Source of the DNA: Bacillus cereus group sp. RP43
GTDB lineage: Bacteria > Bacillota > Bacilli > Bacillales > Bacillaceae_G
Assembly (NCBI RefSeq): GCF_040459645.1
Contig: NZ_JARVHQ010000001.1
Span: 992,001 to 1,056,000 of the forward strand
DNA length: 64,000 bases
Direction of reading: 5' to 3'
Positions 9,463 through 19,376 of the stretch are shown here, piece after piece. The position numbers were made by a program, and so were the translations under genes. Within the stretch, counting starts at the first letter, position 1; every line of letters begins with the position of its first letter. The notes below the pieces were generated by a model that did no database searches, was not told the DNA's origin, and saw nothing but the letters and a program-made list of their open reading frames with translations.

Positions 9463-9747
9463 ATGGTGGATAAAGAGGCTTTGGTAGAATCATACCGCGG
9501 ACAGTTACAAGTCGTTTTAGAAAGTAAAGTAGAAGAGTTTCACATGTTTGGTTATGACAGAGTGACAGATAATGATATTTGGAAGTTTCTCAAGGTGAAA
9601 AAGTGGAAAAAGATAGACAGTGATGTTAGGTTATATGAGTTAGTAAATGATGTATTAAGAGTAAGTGCTAATGAATATATGACTTATTTAACTGTAGAAG
9701 CATATCAAGCGCCACTTTGGTCGTTTGATGAATATGAAAATAAATAA
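9463..9747 (+). CDS. comN: ComN-type post-transcriptional regulator
   Basis: The family includes ComN (YrzD) of B. subtilis, which promotes comE mRNA accumulation and localises with division proteins. The 94-residue product is short, charged and soluble, with DRVTDNDIWKFLKVKKWKK in its first half. It lies between spoVB and secDF as in B. subtilis. I chose the ATG at 9463 because AAGGAG is 9 nt upstream; the ATG at 9454 overlaps that site. A copy of the dispersed repeat lies directly upstream. Confidence 0.8.
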   Translation: MVDKEALVESYRGQLQVVLESKVEEFHMFGYDRVTDNDIWKFLKVKKWKKIDSDVRLYELVNDVLRVSANEYMTYLTVEAYQAPLWSFDEYENK

Positions 9748-9757
9748 CCGACTGCAA

Positions 9758-9786
9758 TTGGTTTGTTCTTCCTTTTGCAGTATAAT
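9758..9786 (+). promoter_or_regulatory. secDF promoter
   Basis: TTGGTT (9758-9763), a 17-nt spacer and a perfect TATAAT (9781-9786). It produces an untranslated leader of about 235 nt before secDF. Confidence 0.7.
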
Positions 9787-9814
9787 GATAGGTATTGATA
9801 AAGAGGAATTAATT

Positions 9815-9859
9815 ATGTCTAAGATTATATATAAAGGAGGTAGTGAAGAGAAAAAATAA
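9815..9859 (+). CDS. Possible 14-residue leader peptide ORF in the secDF leader
   Basis: ATG at 9815 with AGAGG upstream opens a 14-codon frame reading MSKIIYKGGSEEKK. The frame itself carries a strong AAAGGAGGT ribosome site near its centre, and a GTG frame overlaps its end. It could be a translated leader for secDF or chance. No membrane or arrest-peptide character is visible. Confidence 0.3.
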   Translation: MSKIIYKGGSEEKK

Positions 9860-10028
9860 ATAATGAAAGTGTAGGTATTGTGAAAAGCTTACCGACACAG
9901 CTAGTGATGAACTAGCAAAAATACATGTATTTTATAGAAAGTAAGTCTACTAACTAGGCGTATGCACACGTGCAAAAGTGAATCGTAAGAGATTTATTGA
10001 AAGTGTTAGTAGCAGAAAGAGGGTACAT

Positions 10029-12293
10029 ATGGCAAAGCGTGGTACAAGAATTGCCGCCTTTTTCCTCATCGTTTTATTAATTGGTGGAGTAATTGGTGCG
10101 GCAGGAAAAGACATAGCAAAAGGAATTAGTCTAGGACTAGACCTTCGCGGTGGTTTTGAAATTCTGTATGAAGTAAAACCAGCCAAAAAAGGTGATAAAA
10201 TCGATCGTGATGCACTTGTAAGTACAGTAGGTGCTCTTGAAAATCGTGTCAATGTTCTTGGTGTAAGTGAGCCGAACATTCAAATCGAAGGGGAAGATCG
10301 AATTCGTGTACAGCTTGCTGGTGTACAAGATCAGCAAAAAGCACGTGAAATGTTATCAACACAAGCGAAACTAACATTCCGTGATGTGGATGATAACCTG
10401 CTTATGGACGGAACGGATTTAAAAGGCGGCGGAGCGAAGCAAACATTTGATGAGCAAGGCCGTGCGAGCGTAGGTCTTACACTAAAAAGCGCTGAAAAAT
10501 TCCGTGAAGTAACTGAAAAGATTTCAAAAATGCCACCACCAACGAATTTAATGGTAATTTGGCTTGATTTTGAAGAAGGAAAAGATTCATATAAAGCAGA
10601 ATCTGCAAAACCGAATCCAAAGTTTTTATCAGCAGCAACAGTAAACCAAGTATTTAACCAAGCTGAAGTATCTATCGTAGGTGGAAACTTTACAGTTGAA
10701 AGTGCGAAAGAACTTTCATCTTTATTAAATGCAGGTGCACTTCCTGTTGATTTAAAAGAAATGTATTCAACATCTGTTGGAGCGAAATTTGGTCAACAAG
10801 CATTAGAGCAAACGATTTTCGCTAGTGCGATCGGTATTGCTATTATCTTCTTATTCATGCTTGTATTCTACCGTTTACCAGGACTTGTAGCGGTTATTAT
10901 GTTAGGTTTATACATTTTCGTTACATTACTTGTCTTTAACTGGATGCATGCAGTTCTTACGTTACCAGGTATTGCGGCATTAGTGCTCGGGGTTGGTATC
11001 GCAGTTGATGCGAATATCATTACGTACGAGAGATTGAAGGAAGAGCTTAAAATTGGTAAGTCGATGATGTCAGCATTCCGTGCTGGTAACCATCGTTCAT
11101 TAGCGACAATTTTAGATGCGAACATTACAACAATTGCAGCAGCTGGTGTATTATTCGCTTACGGTAATAGCTCTGTGAAAGGATTCGCAACAAGTTTAAT
11201 CGTAAGTATTTTAGTTGGTTTCATTACGAACGTATTCGGTACTCGTTTCTTACTAGGTTTACTTGTAAAGAGCCGTTACTTTGATAAGAAACTATCTTAC
11301 TTTGGTGTTAAGGAAAAGGATATTATTCCATTAACAAAAGGTGTAGTACATCCACCGACGAGGTTTGATCGTATTAACTTCGTAAATATCGGTCATAAAT
11401 TCTTCTTATTCTCAATTGCAGTCGTAATTGCTGGGGCAATTATATTACCGATTTTCAAAATGAATCTTGGTATTGACTTTGCAAGTGGTACACGTATCGA
11501 CTTGCAATCAAAACAAGCAACTACTGTTTCTAATGTTCATAAAGATTTGAAAGAATTGAACATCGATGTGAAGGAAGAAGATATTGTACCGACTGGAGAT
11601 GATAATAAAGGTTTCGCAGTTCGTACAGTAGGTGTTCTATCAAAAGATGAAATTGCGAAAACAAAAACATTCTTCCACGATAAATACGGTACAGATCCGA
11701 ATGTAAGTACAGTTTCACCGACAATCGGTAAAGAGATTGCACGAAATGCATTTATCGCAGTATTAATTGCTTCTGCAGTAATCGTTTTATACGTAAGTAT
11801 TCGTTTCCGTCTTACGTACGCAGTATCTGCAGTAATCGCATTATTACATGATGCATTCGTTATGATTGTTATGTTTAGTCTTTTCCAGATAGAGGTAGAC
11901 TTAACGTTTATCGCTGCGGTATTAACGATTATTGGTTACTCTATCAATGACTCGATTGTTACGTTTGATAGAAACCGTGAGTTATACAAACAGAAAAAAA
12001 GAGTTCGCGACATAAAAGACCTAGAAGAAATCGTAAACGCAAGTATTCGTCAAACAATTGGTCGTTCAATTAATACCGTGTTAACAGTGTTATTCCCAGT
12101 AATCGCACTACTTATTTTTGGTAGTGAATCACTGCGTAACTTCTCACTTGCATTATTAATTGGATTAGTTGTAGGTACGTACTCTTCTATTTTCGTTGCT
12201 TCTCAAATTTGGTTAATGCTTGAAAACCGCCGTTTGAAAAAGGGCAAAAACAAGAAGAAGGTTGAGAAAGAAGTATCTGAACCACAAGTATAA
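10029..12293 (+). CDS. secDF: Protein translocase subunit SecDF (fused)
   Basis: SecDF uses the proton motive force to pull exported proteins through the Sec channel. As in B. subtilis, SecD and SecF are one polypeptide (754 residues). The SecD half has an N-terminal helix, LGLDLRGGFEILYEV, an extracellular P1 domain and five helices. The SecF half begins near residue 445, has MNLGIDFASGTRIDL and a second set of helices. I chose the ATG at 10029 with AAAGAGGG upstream. The in-frame GTG at 9978 has no ribosome site and adds a charged, unconserved 17-residue tail. The upstream promoter and long leader suggest leader-level control. Confidence 0.94.
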   Translation: MAKRGTRIAAFFLIVLLIGGVIGAAGKDIAKGISLGLDLRGGFEILYEVKPAKKGDKIDRDALVSTVGALENRVNVLGVSEPNIQIEGEDRIRVQLAGVQDQQKAREMLSTQAKLTFRDVDDNLLMDGTDLKGGGAKQTFDEQGRASVGLTLKSAEKFREVTEKISKMPPPTNLMVIWLDFEEGKDSYKAESAKPNPKFLSAATVNQVFNQAEVSIVGGNFTVESAKELSSLLNAGALPVDLKEMYSTSVGAKFGQQALEQTIFASAIGIAIIFLFMLVFYRLPGLVAVIMLGLYIFVTLLVFNWMHAVLTLPGIAALVLGVGIAVDANIITYERLKEELKIGKSMMSAFRAGNHRSLATILDANITTIAAAGVLFAYGNSSVKGFATSLIVSILVGFITNVFGTRFLLGLLVKSRYFDKKLSYFGVKEKDIIPLTKGVVHPPTRFDRINFVNIGHKFFLFSIAVVIAGAIILPIFKMNLGIDFASGTRIDLQSKQATTVSNVHKDLKELNIDVKEEDIVPTGDDNKGFAVRTVGVLSKDEIAKTKTFFHDKYGTDPNVSTVSPTIGKEIARNAFIAVLIASAVIVLYVSIRFRLTYAVSAVIALLHDAFVMIVMFSLFQIEVDLTFIAAVLTIIGYSINDSIVTFDRNRELYKQKKRVRDIKDLEEIVNASIRQTIGRSINTVLTVLFPVIALLIFGSESLRNFSLALLIGLVVGTYSSIFVASQIWLMLENRRLKKGKNKKKVEKEVSEPQV

Positions 12294-12312
12294 AAAATAA
12301 AACATATAAAAA

Positions 12313-12344
12313 GATGATGTCTCTATATGAGGCATCTCTTTTTC
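12313..12344 (+). terminator. Terminator after secDF
   Basis: GATGTCTC (12316-12323) pairs with GAGGCATC (12329-12336) including one G-T pair, followed by a T-rich tail. Confidence 0.75.
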
Positions 12345-12433
12345 GTTTGCGGACACAATAAAGTAGCGCCTTTTTAAGGGGAGATAAATGGAAAAAAGTG
12401 GTGATATTATCTTTATTTTTGTTACAATGAAGT

Positions 12434-12483
12434 GAAACTTTAATCAGCGGGATTCTTACTGCTCGTTAAAGCGGGATAAAAAG
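12434..12483 (+). repeat. Dispersed intergenic repeat, copy B
   Basis: It carries the tail TTACTGCTCGTTAAAGCGGG plus ATAAAAAG, matching copy A at most positions. A second GCGGGAT lies 24 bp earlier. It stands just upstream of the cation-efflux gene. Confidence 0.55.
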
Positions 12484-12512
12484 AGAGGTTAAGAAAAGAA
12501 GGGATTTTAATT

Positions 12513-13406
12513 ATGGAAAAAGATGAACGTTTTAAACAGGCCGAGTTTGGTGCTATTGTCGGAATCGTTGGTAATATTATATTAGCGATTGTAAAAGCGG
12601 TAATTGGTTATATTGGAAACAGTAAGGCACTTTTAGCGGATGCGGTGCATTCTGGATCAGATGTAATTGGCTCGTTAGCTGTACTTTTTGGATTACGAGC
12701 AGCAAAGCAACCGCCTGATGAAGATCATCCGTATGGTCATGGTAAAGCGGAATCGATTTCAGCGATTATTGTTGCGGTATTATTATTTATTGTTGGAATA
12801 GAGATAGCGATTTCGTCTATAAAAGCTTTTTCACAAGATTTAGAACCACCAAAAGGAATTACGATTTTTGCAGTTATTCTTTCGATTGTAGTGAAAGAAG
12901 GGATGTTTCAGTATAAATATCGATTAGGGAAGAGAATAAATAGTGATGCAATTATTGCAAATGCATATGAACATCGTTCGGATGTGTTTTCTTCAATTGC
13001 AGCTTTAATCGGCATTTGTGCAGCTATTATCGGCGGTAAGTTAGGTATGGATTGGCTTGTATATGCCGATCCAATTGCGGGATTATTTGTTTCAATTCTC
13101 GTTGCTAAGATGGCGTGGAGTATTGGATCAGAAGCTATTCATGCAACGCTCGATCATGTTCTGCATGAAGAAGATGTCGTTCCGCTTAGGGAGGCAGTTT
13201 TTCAAGTGGAAGGTGTGAAAAAAATCGGCTCTTTATATGCAAGGGAACATGGCCATTATGTTATTGTTGATATTAAAATATCTGTAGATCCATATATCAC
13301 TGTAGAAGAAGGTCACCGCATTGGAAAACATGTAAAAGAAACACTTATGAAACAAGATAACGTACAAAATGTTTTTGTACATATTAATCCGTATTCTCCA
13401 AATTGA
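12513..13406 (+). CDS. Cation diffusion facilitator family transporter
   Basis: A proton-coupled efflux pump for divalent metals. The 297-residue protein has six membrane helices and a cytoplasmic C-terminal domain (about 205-297). Metal-site segments are ADAVHSGSD in helix 2 (about residues 42-50) and NAYEHRSD in helix 5. DEDHPYGHGKAE marks the loop after helix 2. Sequence resembles Mn/Zn exporters of the MneP or YdfM kind, but the metal cannot be assigned by eye. It forms a monocistronic unit between secDF and recJ. Confidence 0.85.
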   Translation: MEKDERFKQAEFGAIVGIVGNIILAIVKAVIGYIGNSKALLADAVHSGSDVIGSLAVLFGLRAAKQPPDEDHPYGHGKAESISAIIVAVLLFIVGIEIAISSIKAFSQDLEPPKGITIFAVILSIVVKEGMFQYKYRLGKRINSDAIIANAYEHRSDVFSSIAALIGICAAIIGGKLGMDWLVYADPIAGLFVSILVAKMAWSIGSEAIHATLDHVLHEEDVVPLREAVFQVEGVKKIGSLYAREHGHYVIVDIKISVDPYITVEEGHRIGKHVKETLMKQDNVQNVFVHINPYSPN

Positions 13407-13507
13407 ACATAACGGATATTTAATTATATAGATATCGAATCGTAGTTTGCATTATATTGTCACCCCTTAATCTGTCTTGTATAATGGATAGGTTAAGGGG
13501 TGATTTC

Positions 13508-15829
13508 GTGTTACAACCGAAGACGCGTTGGAAAGAAAAAGAATATAATGAGGAACTAGTGAGTGAATTAGCAAATAAATTGCAACTATCACCTCTTGTG
13601 ACTTCATTATTTCTCGGCAGAGGCTTAAATACAGAAGATAAGATTGTAGACTTTTTAAATACAGCAGATCAAGAATTTCATGATCCATTTTTACTTGAAG
13701 GAATGGATCGGACTGTAGAACGTGTGAAAAAAGCTATTGAACATGGAGAACAAATATTAATATTTGGCGATTATGATGCGGACGGAGTAAGTAGTACGAC
13801 TGTGTTATATCTTGCTCTCAAAGAATTAGGTGCAGAAGTAGAGTTTTATATTCCAAATCGTTTTACTGAAGGCTATGGGCCAAATGAAGAAGCGTTTCGT
13901 TGGGCGCACAGTGCAGGGTTCACATTAATTATTACTGTCGATACTGGTATCGCAGCGGTACATGAAGCGAAGGTAGCGAAGGAACTTGGAATAGATCTTA
14001 TTATTACAGATCATCATGAGCCGCCACCAGAATTACCAGAGGCACTTGCGATTATTCACCCGAAATTAGAAGGCGGTGTTTATCCGTTTCATTATTTAGC
14101 GGGTGTTGGTGTTGCATTTAAAGTTGCACATGCACTTTTGGGCCGTGTGCCAGAGCATTTGTTGGAAATTGCAGTAATCGGTACGGTAGCCGATTTAGTA
14201 TCGCTTCATGGTGAAAATAGATTGTTAGTACAGCGTGGACTGAAGCATATGCGAATGACTCGGAATATCGGTTTAAAGGCGTTATTTAAAGTTGCTAACG
14301 TTTCGCAAAGCGAAATTACAGAAGAAAGCATCGGGTTCGCACTCGCACCTCGTATTAATGCAGTTGGTCGTTTGGAAGATGCAACACCTGCTGTACACCT
14401 TTTATTATCAGAAGATCCAGAGGAAGCGAAAGAGCTAGCTGAAGAAATTGATGAGCTGAACAAACTTCGAAAAGATATTGTAAAGCAAATTACTGAAGAA
14501 GCTATCGCTGAAGTCGAAAATAATTTCCCGCCAGAAGAAAATAAAGTATTAGTCCTTGCAAAAGAAGGTTGGAATCCAGGGGTAATTGGAATTGTCGCTT
14601 CTAAGTTAGTTGAACGTTTTTATCGTCCGACGATTGTATTAAGCATTGATCCTCATAAAGAAACAGCAAAGGGATCGGCTCGTAGTATTGCAGGATTTGA
14701 TTTGTTTGCAAACCTTTCAGATTGCCGTGAATTGTTACCGCATTTCGGAGGTCATCCGATGGCGGCGGGAATGACGCTTAATATGAATGATGTGGATGAA
14801 TTAAGACGCAGGTTAAATGAGCAAGCAGATGTAATTTTAACAGCAGAAGATTTTATTCCGATTACAGCAGTGGATGCATTTTGTAAAGTAGAGGATGTAA
14901 CGCTTGCTGCGATTGAGGATATGCAAAAGTTAGCGCCATTTGGCGTAGGAAATCCGAAACCGCGTATTGCGGTGAAAGATGCTGACTTAGGAAGTATCCG
15001 TGCAATTGGATCTGATGGTTCGCATTTAAAAATGGCTCTTCGTGATGGACAAGCAACACTGGACACGATTGGATTTGGATTTGGTACTTATGCGAAAGAA
15101 ATCTCTCCAGTTGCGAAAGTTTCTGTAGTAGGAGAAGTGTCCATTAATGAATGGAATAACTTTAAAAAGCCGCAATTAATGGTGCAAGATATTGCTGTAG
15201 AGGCATGGCAATTATTTGACTGGCGTAGTATGCGTAATGCAGAAGCAAATTTAGCAGAACTTCCGAAAGAGAAAATAACCATGGTGTATTTTTCTGAAGA
15301 GGTATTGAATAAGTTTTCTTTAGAAGGCTATAAAGAACAGCTCGTGCATGCATCAGAGGTAACGCATTTAGATGATCAATATATTGTGTTACTCGATTTG
15401 CCGAAAGGAACAGATGAATTGCGTGATTTATTTAAAGTAGGATTTCCATCTCGAATTTACACGCTATTTTATCAAGAGAACAATCATTTATTTAGCACAG
15501 TCCCAACGAGGGAACACTTTAAATGGTACTATTCTTTCTTAAGCCAAAAAACACCATTTTCTTTAAAGCAATATGGGGAACAACTGTGTCGTCATAAAGG
15601 TTGGTCAAAAGATACAGTAAATTTCATGACACAGGTGTTTTTTGAGTTAGAATTTGTTACAATAAAAGACGGTGTCATTTTTATGGCAGACAAAAAACAA
15701 AAGCGTGATTTAATTGAATCGAACACATATCGTGAGAAAATGAACCACTTACAATTAGAGAAAGAATTGGTTTATAGCACATATCAGCAACTATATACAT
15801 GGTTTGAAACGATTCGTAATCATAAATAA
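13508..15829 (+). CDS. recJ: Single-stranded-DNA-specific 5'-3' exonuclease RecJ
   Basis: RecJ degrades single-stranded DNA during recombination and repair. The 773-residue protein has the DHH-family motifs DYDADG (88-93), VDTGI (144-148), DHH (168-170) and the DHHA1 motif GGHPMAAG (about 416). These are followed by an OB domain and a long Bacillus-type C-terminal extension. The GTG at 13508 is chosen because AAGGGGTGAT lies just upstream; the in-frame ATG at 13457 is far from any ribosome site. apt follows 65 nt later, as in B. subtilis. Confidence 0.94.
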   Translation: MLQPKTRWKEKEYNEELVSELANKLQLSPLVTSLFLGRGLNTEDKIVDFLNTADQEFHDPFLLEGMDRTVERVKKAIEHGEQILIFGDYDADGVSSTTVLYLALKELGAEVEFYIPNRFTEGYGPNEEAFRWAHSAGFTLIITVDTGIAAVHEAKVAKELGIDLIITDHHEPPPELPEALAIIHPKLEGGVYPFHYLAGVGVAFKVAHALLGRVPEHLLEIAVIGTVADLVSLHGENRLLVQRGLKHMRMTRNIGLKALFKVANVSQSEITEESIGFALAPRINAVGRLEDATPAVHLLLSEDPEEAKELAEEIDELNKLRKDIVKQITEEAIAEVENNFPPEENKVLVLAKEGWNPGVIGIVASKLVERFYRPTIVLSIDPHKETAKGSARSIAGFDLFANLSDCRELLPHFGGHPMAAGMTLNMNDVDELRRRLNEQADVILTAEDFIPITAVDAFCKVEDVTLAAIEDMQKLAPFGVGNPKPRIAVKDADLGSIRAIGSDGSHLKMALRDGQATLDTIGFGFGTYAKEISPVAKVSVVGEVSINEWNNFKKPQLMVQDIAVEAWQLFDWRSMRNAEANLAELPKEKITMVYFSEEVLNKFSLEGYKEQLVHASEVTHLDDQYIVLLDLPKGTDELRDLFKVGFPSRIYTLFYQENNHLFSTVPTREHFKWYYSFLSQKTPFSLKQYGEQLCRHKGWSKDTVNFMTQVFFELEFVTIKDGVIFMADKKQKRDLIESNTYREKMNHLQLEKELVYSTYQQLYTWFETIRNHK

Positions 15830-15894
15830 GTAGAACAGTTAGGGTAAAGGATTTGTATTTACAAACCTTTTATATCTGAGGAGGATTCAGAAAT

Positions 15895-16407
15895 ATGGAT
15901 TTCAAGAAACATATCGCAATTGTACCAGATTATCCGAAAGAAGGTATTGTGTTCAAAGACATTACACCTTTAATGAACGACGGAAAAGCATATAAAGCAG
16001 CAACAGATGCAATCGTTGAGTATGCAAAAAAAAGAGACATTGATGTTGTAGTAGGACCAGAAGCGCGTGGTTTTATTATCGGTTGCCCAGTTTCTTATGC
16101 ATTAGAAGTAGGTTTTGCACCAGTTCGTAAATTAGGAAAATTACCACGTGAAGTAATTACAGTTGACTACGGTAAAGAATATGGAACAGATGTTTTAACA
16201 ATCCATAAAGATGCAATTAAGCCAGGTCAACGTGTATTAATTACAGATGATCTATTAGCTACAGGTGGAACAATCGAAGCGACAATTAAACTAGTTGAAG
16301 AACTTGGCGGAGTTGTAGCAGGAATTGCATTCTTAGTAGAGCTTACTTACTTAGATGGTCGTAAAATGTTAGATGGTTACGATGTATTAGTATTAGAAAA
16401 ATACTAA
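15895..16407 (+). CDS. apt: Adenine phosphoribosyltransferase
   Basis: Salvages adenine by condensing it with PRPP to give AMP. The 170-residue enzyme is of typical length and has the PRPP-binding loop [13 protein letters not shown] (114-126) and the substrate loop GPEARGF (54-60). GGAGG lies 10 nt before the ATG. It ends at a strong terminator and precedes relA, as in other Bacilli. Confidence 0.97.
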   Translation: MDFKKHIAIVPDYPKEGIVFKDITPLMNDGKAYKAATDAIVEYAKKRDIDVVVGPEARGFIIGCPVSYALEVGFAPVRKLGKLPREVITVDYGKEYGTDVLTIHKDAIKPGQRVLITDDLLATGGTIEATIKLVEELGGVVAGIAFLVELTYLDGRKMLDGYDVLVLEKY

Positions 16408-16436
16408 TCATTATATAGGTGAAACTACGGTGATAA

Positions 16437-16477
16437 AAAAGTACCCGTGAATCTCTTGGAGAGGAGCGGGTACTTTT
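16437..16477 (+). terminator. Terminator after apt
   Basis: AAAAGTACCCG (16437-16447) pairs perfectly with CGGGTACTTTT (16467-16477), with a small inner CTCT/AGAG hairpin. Confidence 0.85.
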
Positions 16478-16527
16478 GTATAATTGAACAAAAAAACATG
16501 GTGAAATGTCAGTAAAATCTTTTCCTT

Positions 16528-16556
16528 TTCACAATTCACAATCATTGGGTTATAAT
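16528..16556 (+). promoter_or_regulatory. relA promoter
   Basis: TTCACA (16528-16533), a 17-nt spacer and a perfect TATAAT (16551-16556), about 60 nt before the relA start. Confidence 0.65.
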
Positions 16557-16618
16557 GATAGAATATAATTTATTCTACTTAATAAAGATAAAGTCAATTT
16601 TCAATAAAAGGTGATTCG

Positions 16619-18802
16619 ATGGCAAATGAGCAAGTACTAACAGCTGAACAGGTACTCGAGAAAGCAAGTCAATATTTAGCGGATGAAGATATTGAGCTAG
16701 TGGCACGTGCCTATGAATATGCGCGCGATGCACATAGCGAACAATATAGAAAATCGGGTGAGCCATATATTATTCACCCAATTCAAGTTGCAGGTATTTT
16801 AGTTGATTTACACATGGATCCAGCTACAGTATCGGCAGGTTTCTTGCATGATGTAGTGGAAGATACAGAAATTACACTAGAAGATATTGAACGGGAGTTT
16901 AATAAAGAAATTGCTATGCTTGTCGATGGTGTTACAAAGCTCGGAAAGATTAAATATAAATCTCATGAGCAGCAACAAGCAGAAAACCATCGCAAAATGT
17001 TTATCGCAATGGCTCAAGATATTCGAGTTATTTTAATTAAACTAGCTGATCGTCTTCATAATATGCGTACATTGAAACATTTGCCTCAAGAGAAGCAGCG
17101 TCGCATTGCGAATGAAACGTTAGAAATCTTTGCACCTTTAGCACATAGACTCGGAATTAGTACTATTAAATGGGAGTTAGAGGATACGTCACTCCGCTAT
17201 TTAAACCCACAGCAATATTATCGTATTGTAAATTTAATGAAGCGTAAACGTGCAGAGCGTGAAGAATATTTAGATGAAGTAATGACTGGTATTCGTGAGA
17301 AATTAAAAGAAGTTTCAATTCAACCTGAGATTTCTGGAAGACCAAAACATATTTACAGTATTTATCGTAAAATGGCATTGCAAAATAAACAGTTCAATGA
17401 AATTTACGATTTATTAGCTGTACGTGTCGTTGTAAATAGTATTAAAGATTGTTACGCGGTGCTTGGAATTATTCATACGTGCTGGAAGCCAATGCCAGGT
17501 CGTTTTAAAGATTATATTGCAATGCCGAAAGCAAATCTATATCAATCTCTTCATACAACTGTAATTGGACCGAAAGGTGATCCGCTAGAAGTGCAAATTC
17601 GTACGAAAGAAATGCACGAAATTGCAGAATTCGGTATCGCGGCACACTGGGCGTATAAAGAAGGGAAAACAGCAGAAACAACTGGTACATTAGAGAAGAA
17701 ACTAACTTGGTTCCGTCAAATATTAGAATGGCAAAATGAAGCTTCTAATGCAGAAGAGTTTATGGAATCATTAAAAATTGATTTGTTCTCTGACATGGTA
17801 TTCGTCTTCACACCGAAAGGCGATGTAATGGAATTACCACTTGGATCTGTTCCAATTGACTTTTCGTATCGTGTCCATTCAGAGATCGGGAATAAAACAA
17901 TTGGTGCAAAAGTAAATGGGAAAATGGTGACCCTTGATTATAAATTAAAAACGGGTGACATCATTGAAATTTTAACATCGAAACATTCGTATGGCCCAAG
18001 TCAAGATTGGGTGAAACTTGCTCAAACATCTCATGCGAAAAATAAAATACGTCAATTCTTTAAGAAACAACGTAGAGACGAAAATATTGAAAAAGGCCGT
18101 GAACTTGTTGAAAAAGAAGTACGTGGTCTAGAGTATGAGATGAAAGAAGTGTTAGCTCCTGACAATTTAAAACGTGTTGCTGAGAAGTTCAATTTTGCAA
18201 ATGAAGAAGATATGTTTGCAGCAGTTGGATATAGCGGAATTACAGCGTCGCAAATTGTTACGCGACTAACGGACAAGTTCCGTAAGCAACGTGAAGAAGA
18301 AGAAATCGTTGAAGTTAAAGAAGTTCGTAAACCGATGAAAATTCGAAAATGGGATTCTGGTGTAAAGGTAAGCGGTGCTGACAATTTATTGATTCGCTTG
18401 TCAAAATGCTGTAACCCAGTTCCGGGCGATGATATTGTTGGGTATATTACGAAAGGCCGAGGTGTATCGATTCACCGTCGTGATTGTGTAAATGTCCATA
18501 CAGAAGAAGCTGTAGAGCGCTTATTAGAAGTAGAGTGGGAAGGTAGCCCTGAAAAAGAAATTGAATACAATGTTGATATTGAGATTTCAGGTTACGATCG
18601 CCGTGGTTTATTAAATGAAGTATTGCAAGCTGTTACGGAGACGAAAACGTACATTTCAGCTGTTTCTGGTAGAAGTGATCGTAATAAGATGGCAACGATT
18701 AACATGTCAATTTCTATTCGAAACTTACAGCACTTGAAGAAAGTAGTAGAGCGCATTAAACGTGTTCCAGAAATTTATGCAGTACGACGCATGATGCATT
18801 AA
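16619..18802 (+). CDS. relA: Bifunctional (p)ppGpp synthetase/hydrolase Rel
   Basis: Makes and degrades the stringent-response alarmone (p)ppGpp on sensing uncharged tRNA at the ribosome. Domain order in the 727-residue protein: HD hydrolase (His53, His77-Asp78, Glu81-Asp82 visible), synthetase (about 200-340), TGS (about 390-450), a zinc-finger region with the CC pair of LSKCCNPVPGDD (near 595) and a C-terminal ACT domain (from about 655). Because the HD motifs are intact, the enzyme should be bifunctional. AAAGGTG precedes the ATG. dtd follows after 17 nt. Confidence 0.97.
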   Translation: MANEQVLTAEQVLEKASQYLADEDIELVARAYEYARDAHSEQYRKSGEPYIIHPIQVAGILVDLHMDPATVSAGFLHDVVEDTEITLEDIEREFNKEIAMLVDGVTKLGKIKYKSHEQQQAENHRKMFIAMAQDIRVILIKLADRLHNMRTLKHLPQEKQRRIANETLEIFAPLAHRLGISTIKWELEDTSLRYLNPQQYYRIVNLMKRKRAEREEYLDEVMTGIREKLKEVSIQPEISGRPKHIYSIYRKMALQNKQFNEIYDLLAVRVVVNSIKDCYAVLGIIHTCWKPMPGRFKDYIAMPKANLYQSLHTTVIGPKGDPLEVQIRTKEMHEIAEFGIAAHWAYKEGKTAETTGTLEKKLTWFRQILEWQNEASNAEEFMESLKIDLFSDMVFVFTPKGDVMELPLGSVPIDFSYRVHSEIGNKTIGAKVNGKMVTLDYKLKTGDIIEILTSKHSYGPSQDWVKLAQTSHAKNKIRQFFKKQRRDENIEKGRELVEKEVRGLEYEMKEVLAPDNLKRVAEKFNFANEEDMFAAVGYSGITASQIVTRLTDKFRKQREEEEIVEVKEVRKPMKIRKWDSGVKVSGADNLLIRLSKCCNPVPGDDIVGYITKGRGVSIHRRDCVNVHTEEAVERLLEVEWEGSPEKEIEYNVDIEISGYDRRGLLNEVLQAVTETKTYISAVSGRSDRNKMATINMSISIRNLQHLKKVVERIKRVPEIYAVRRMMH

Positions 18803-18819
18803 TAGGGAGTGTATAAAAG

Positions 18820-19260
18820 ATGAGAGTTGTTTTACAACGATCAAAAGAAGCGTCTGTCACAGTAGATGGTGAGATTGTAGGACAAATTCCATTCGGTTTA
18901 ACACTACTAGTTGGCATTACGCATGAAGATACAGAAAAAGATGCAACTTACATCGCTGAAAAAATTGCAAACTTGCGTATTTTTGAAGATGAGAGCGGAA
19001 AGATGAACCACTCTGTACTTGATGTAGAAGGACAAGTTCTATCTATTTCGCAATTCACATTATACGGAGATTGCCGCAAGGGAAGACGTCCAAACTTTAT
19101 GGATGCTGCGAAACCTGAATACGCAGAGCGTTTATATGATTTCTTTAATGAAGAAGTTCGTAAACAAGGACTACATGTGGAGACAGGACAGTTCGGAGCA
19201 ATGATGGATGTTTCTTTAATCAATGATGGTCCGGTGACCTTAATTGTAGAAAGTAAATAG
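18820..19260 (+). CDS. dtd: D-aminoacyl-tRNA deacylase
   Basis: Removes D-amino acids (and glycine from tRNA-Ala) mischarged on tRNA. The 146-residue protein has the active-site motif SQFTLYGD (about 71-78), QFGAMM near 126 and the cross-subunit Gly-cisPro motif GPVT (137-140). Co-transcribed with relA, the usual Bacillus arrangement. A terminator follows. Confidence 0.95.
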   Translation: MRVVLQRSKEASVTVDGEIVGQIPFGLTLLVGITHEDTEKDATYIAEKIANLRIFEDESGKMNHSVLDVEGQVLSISQFTLYGDCRKGRRPNFMDAAKPEYAERLYDFFNEEVRKQGLHVETGQFGAMMDVSLINDGPVTLIVESK

Positions 19261-19271
19261 TGTTGCCGGGG

Positions 19272-19302
19272 AAGAGAGGATTATAGGATCCTCTCTTTTT
19301 TT
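19272..19302 (+). terminator. Terminator of the relA-dtd operon
   Basis: AAGAGAGGAT (19272-19281) pairs with ATCCTCTCTT (19288-19297), followed by a T tract. Confidence 0.88.
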
Positions 19303-19376
19303 ATACATTGTGGTATGTTTTGTGTAGTTACAATAGGATTAATTTGAAGAGGAATAAAAGGAAAAGAAGGTGTAGC

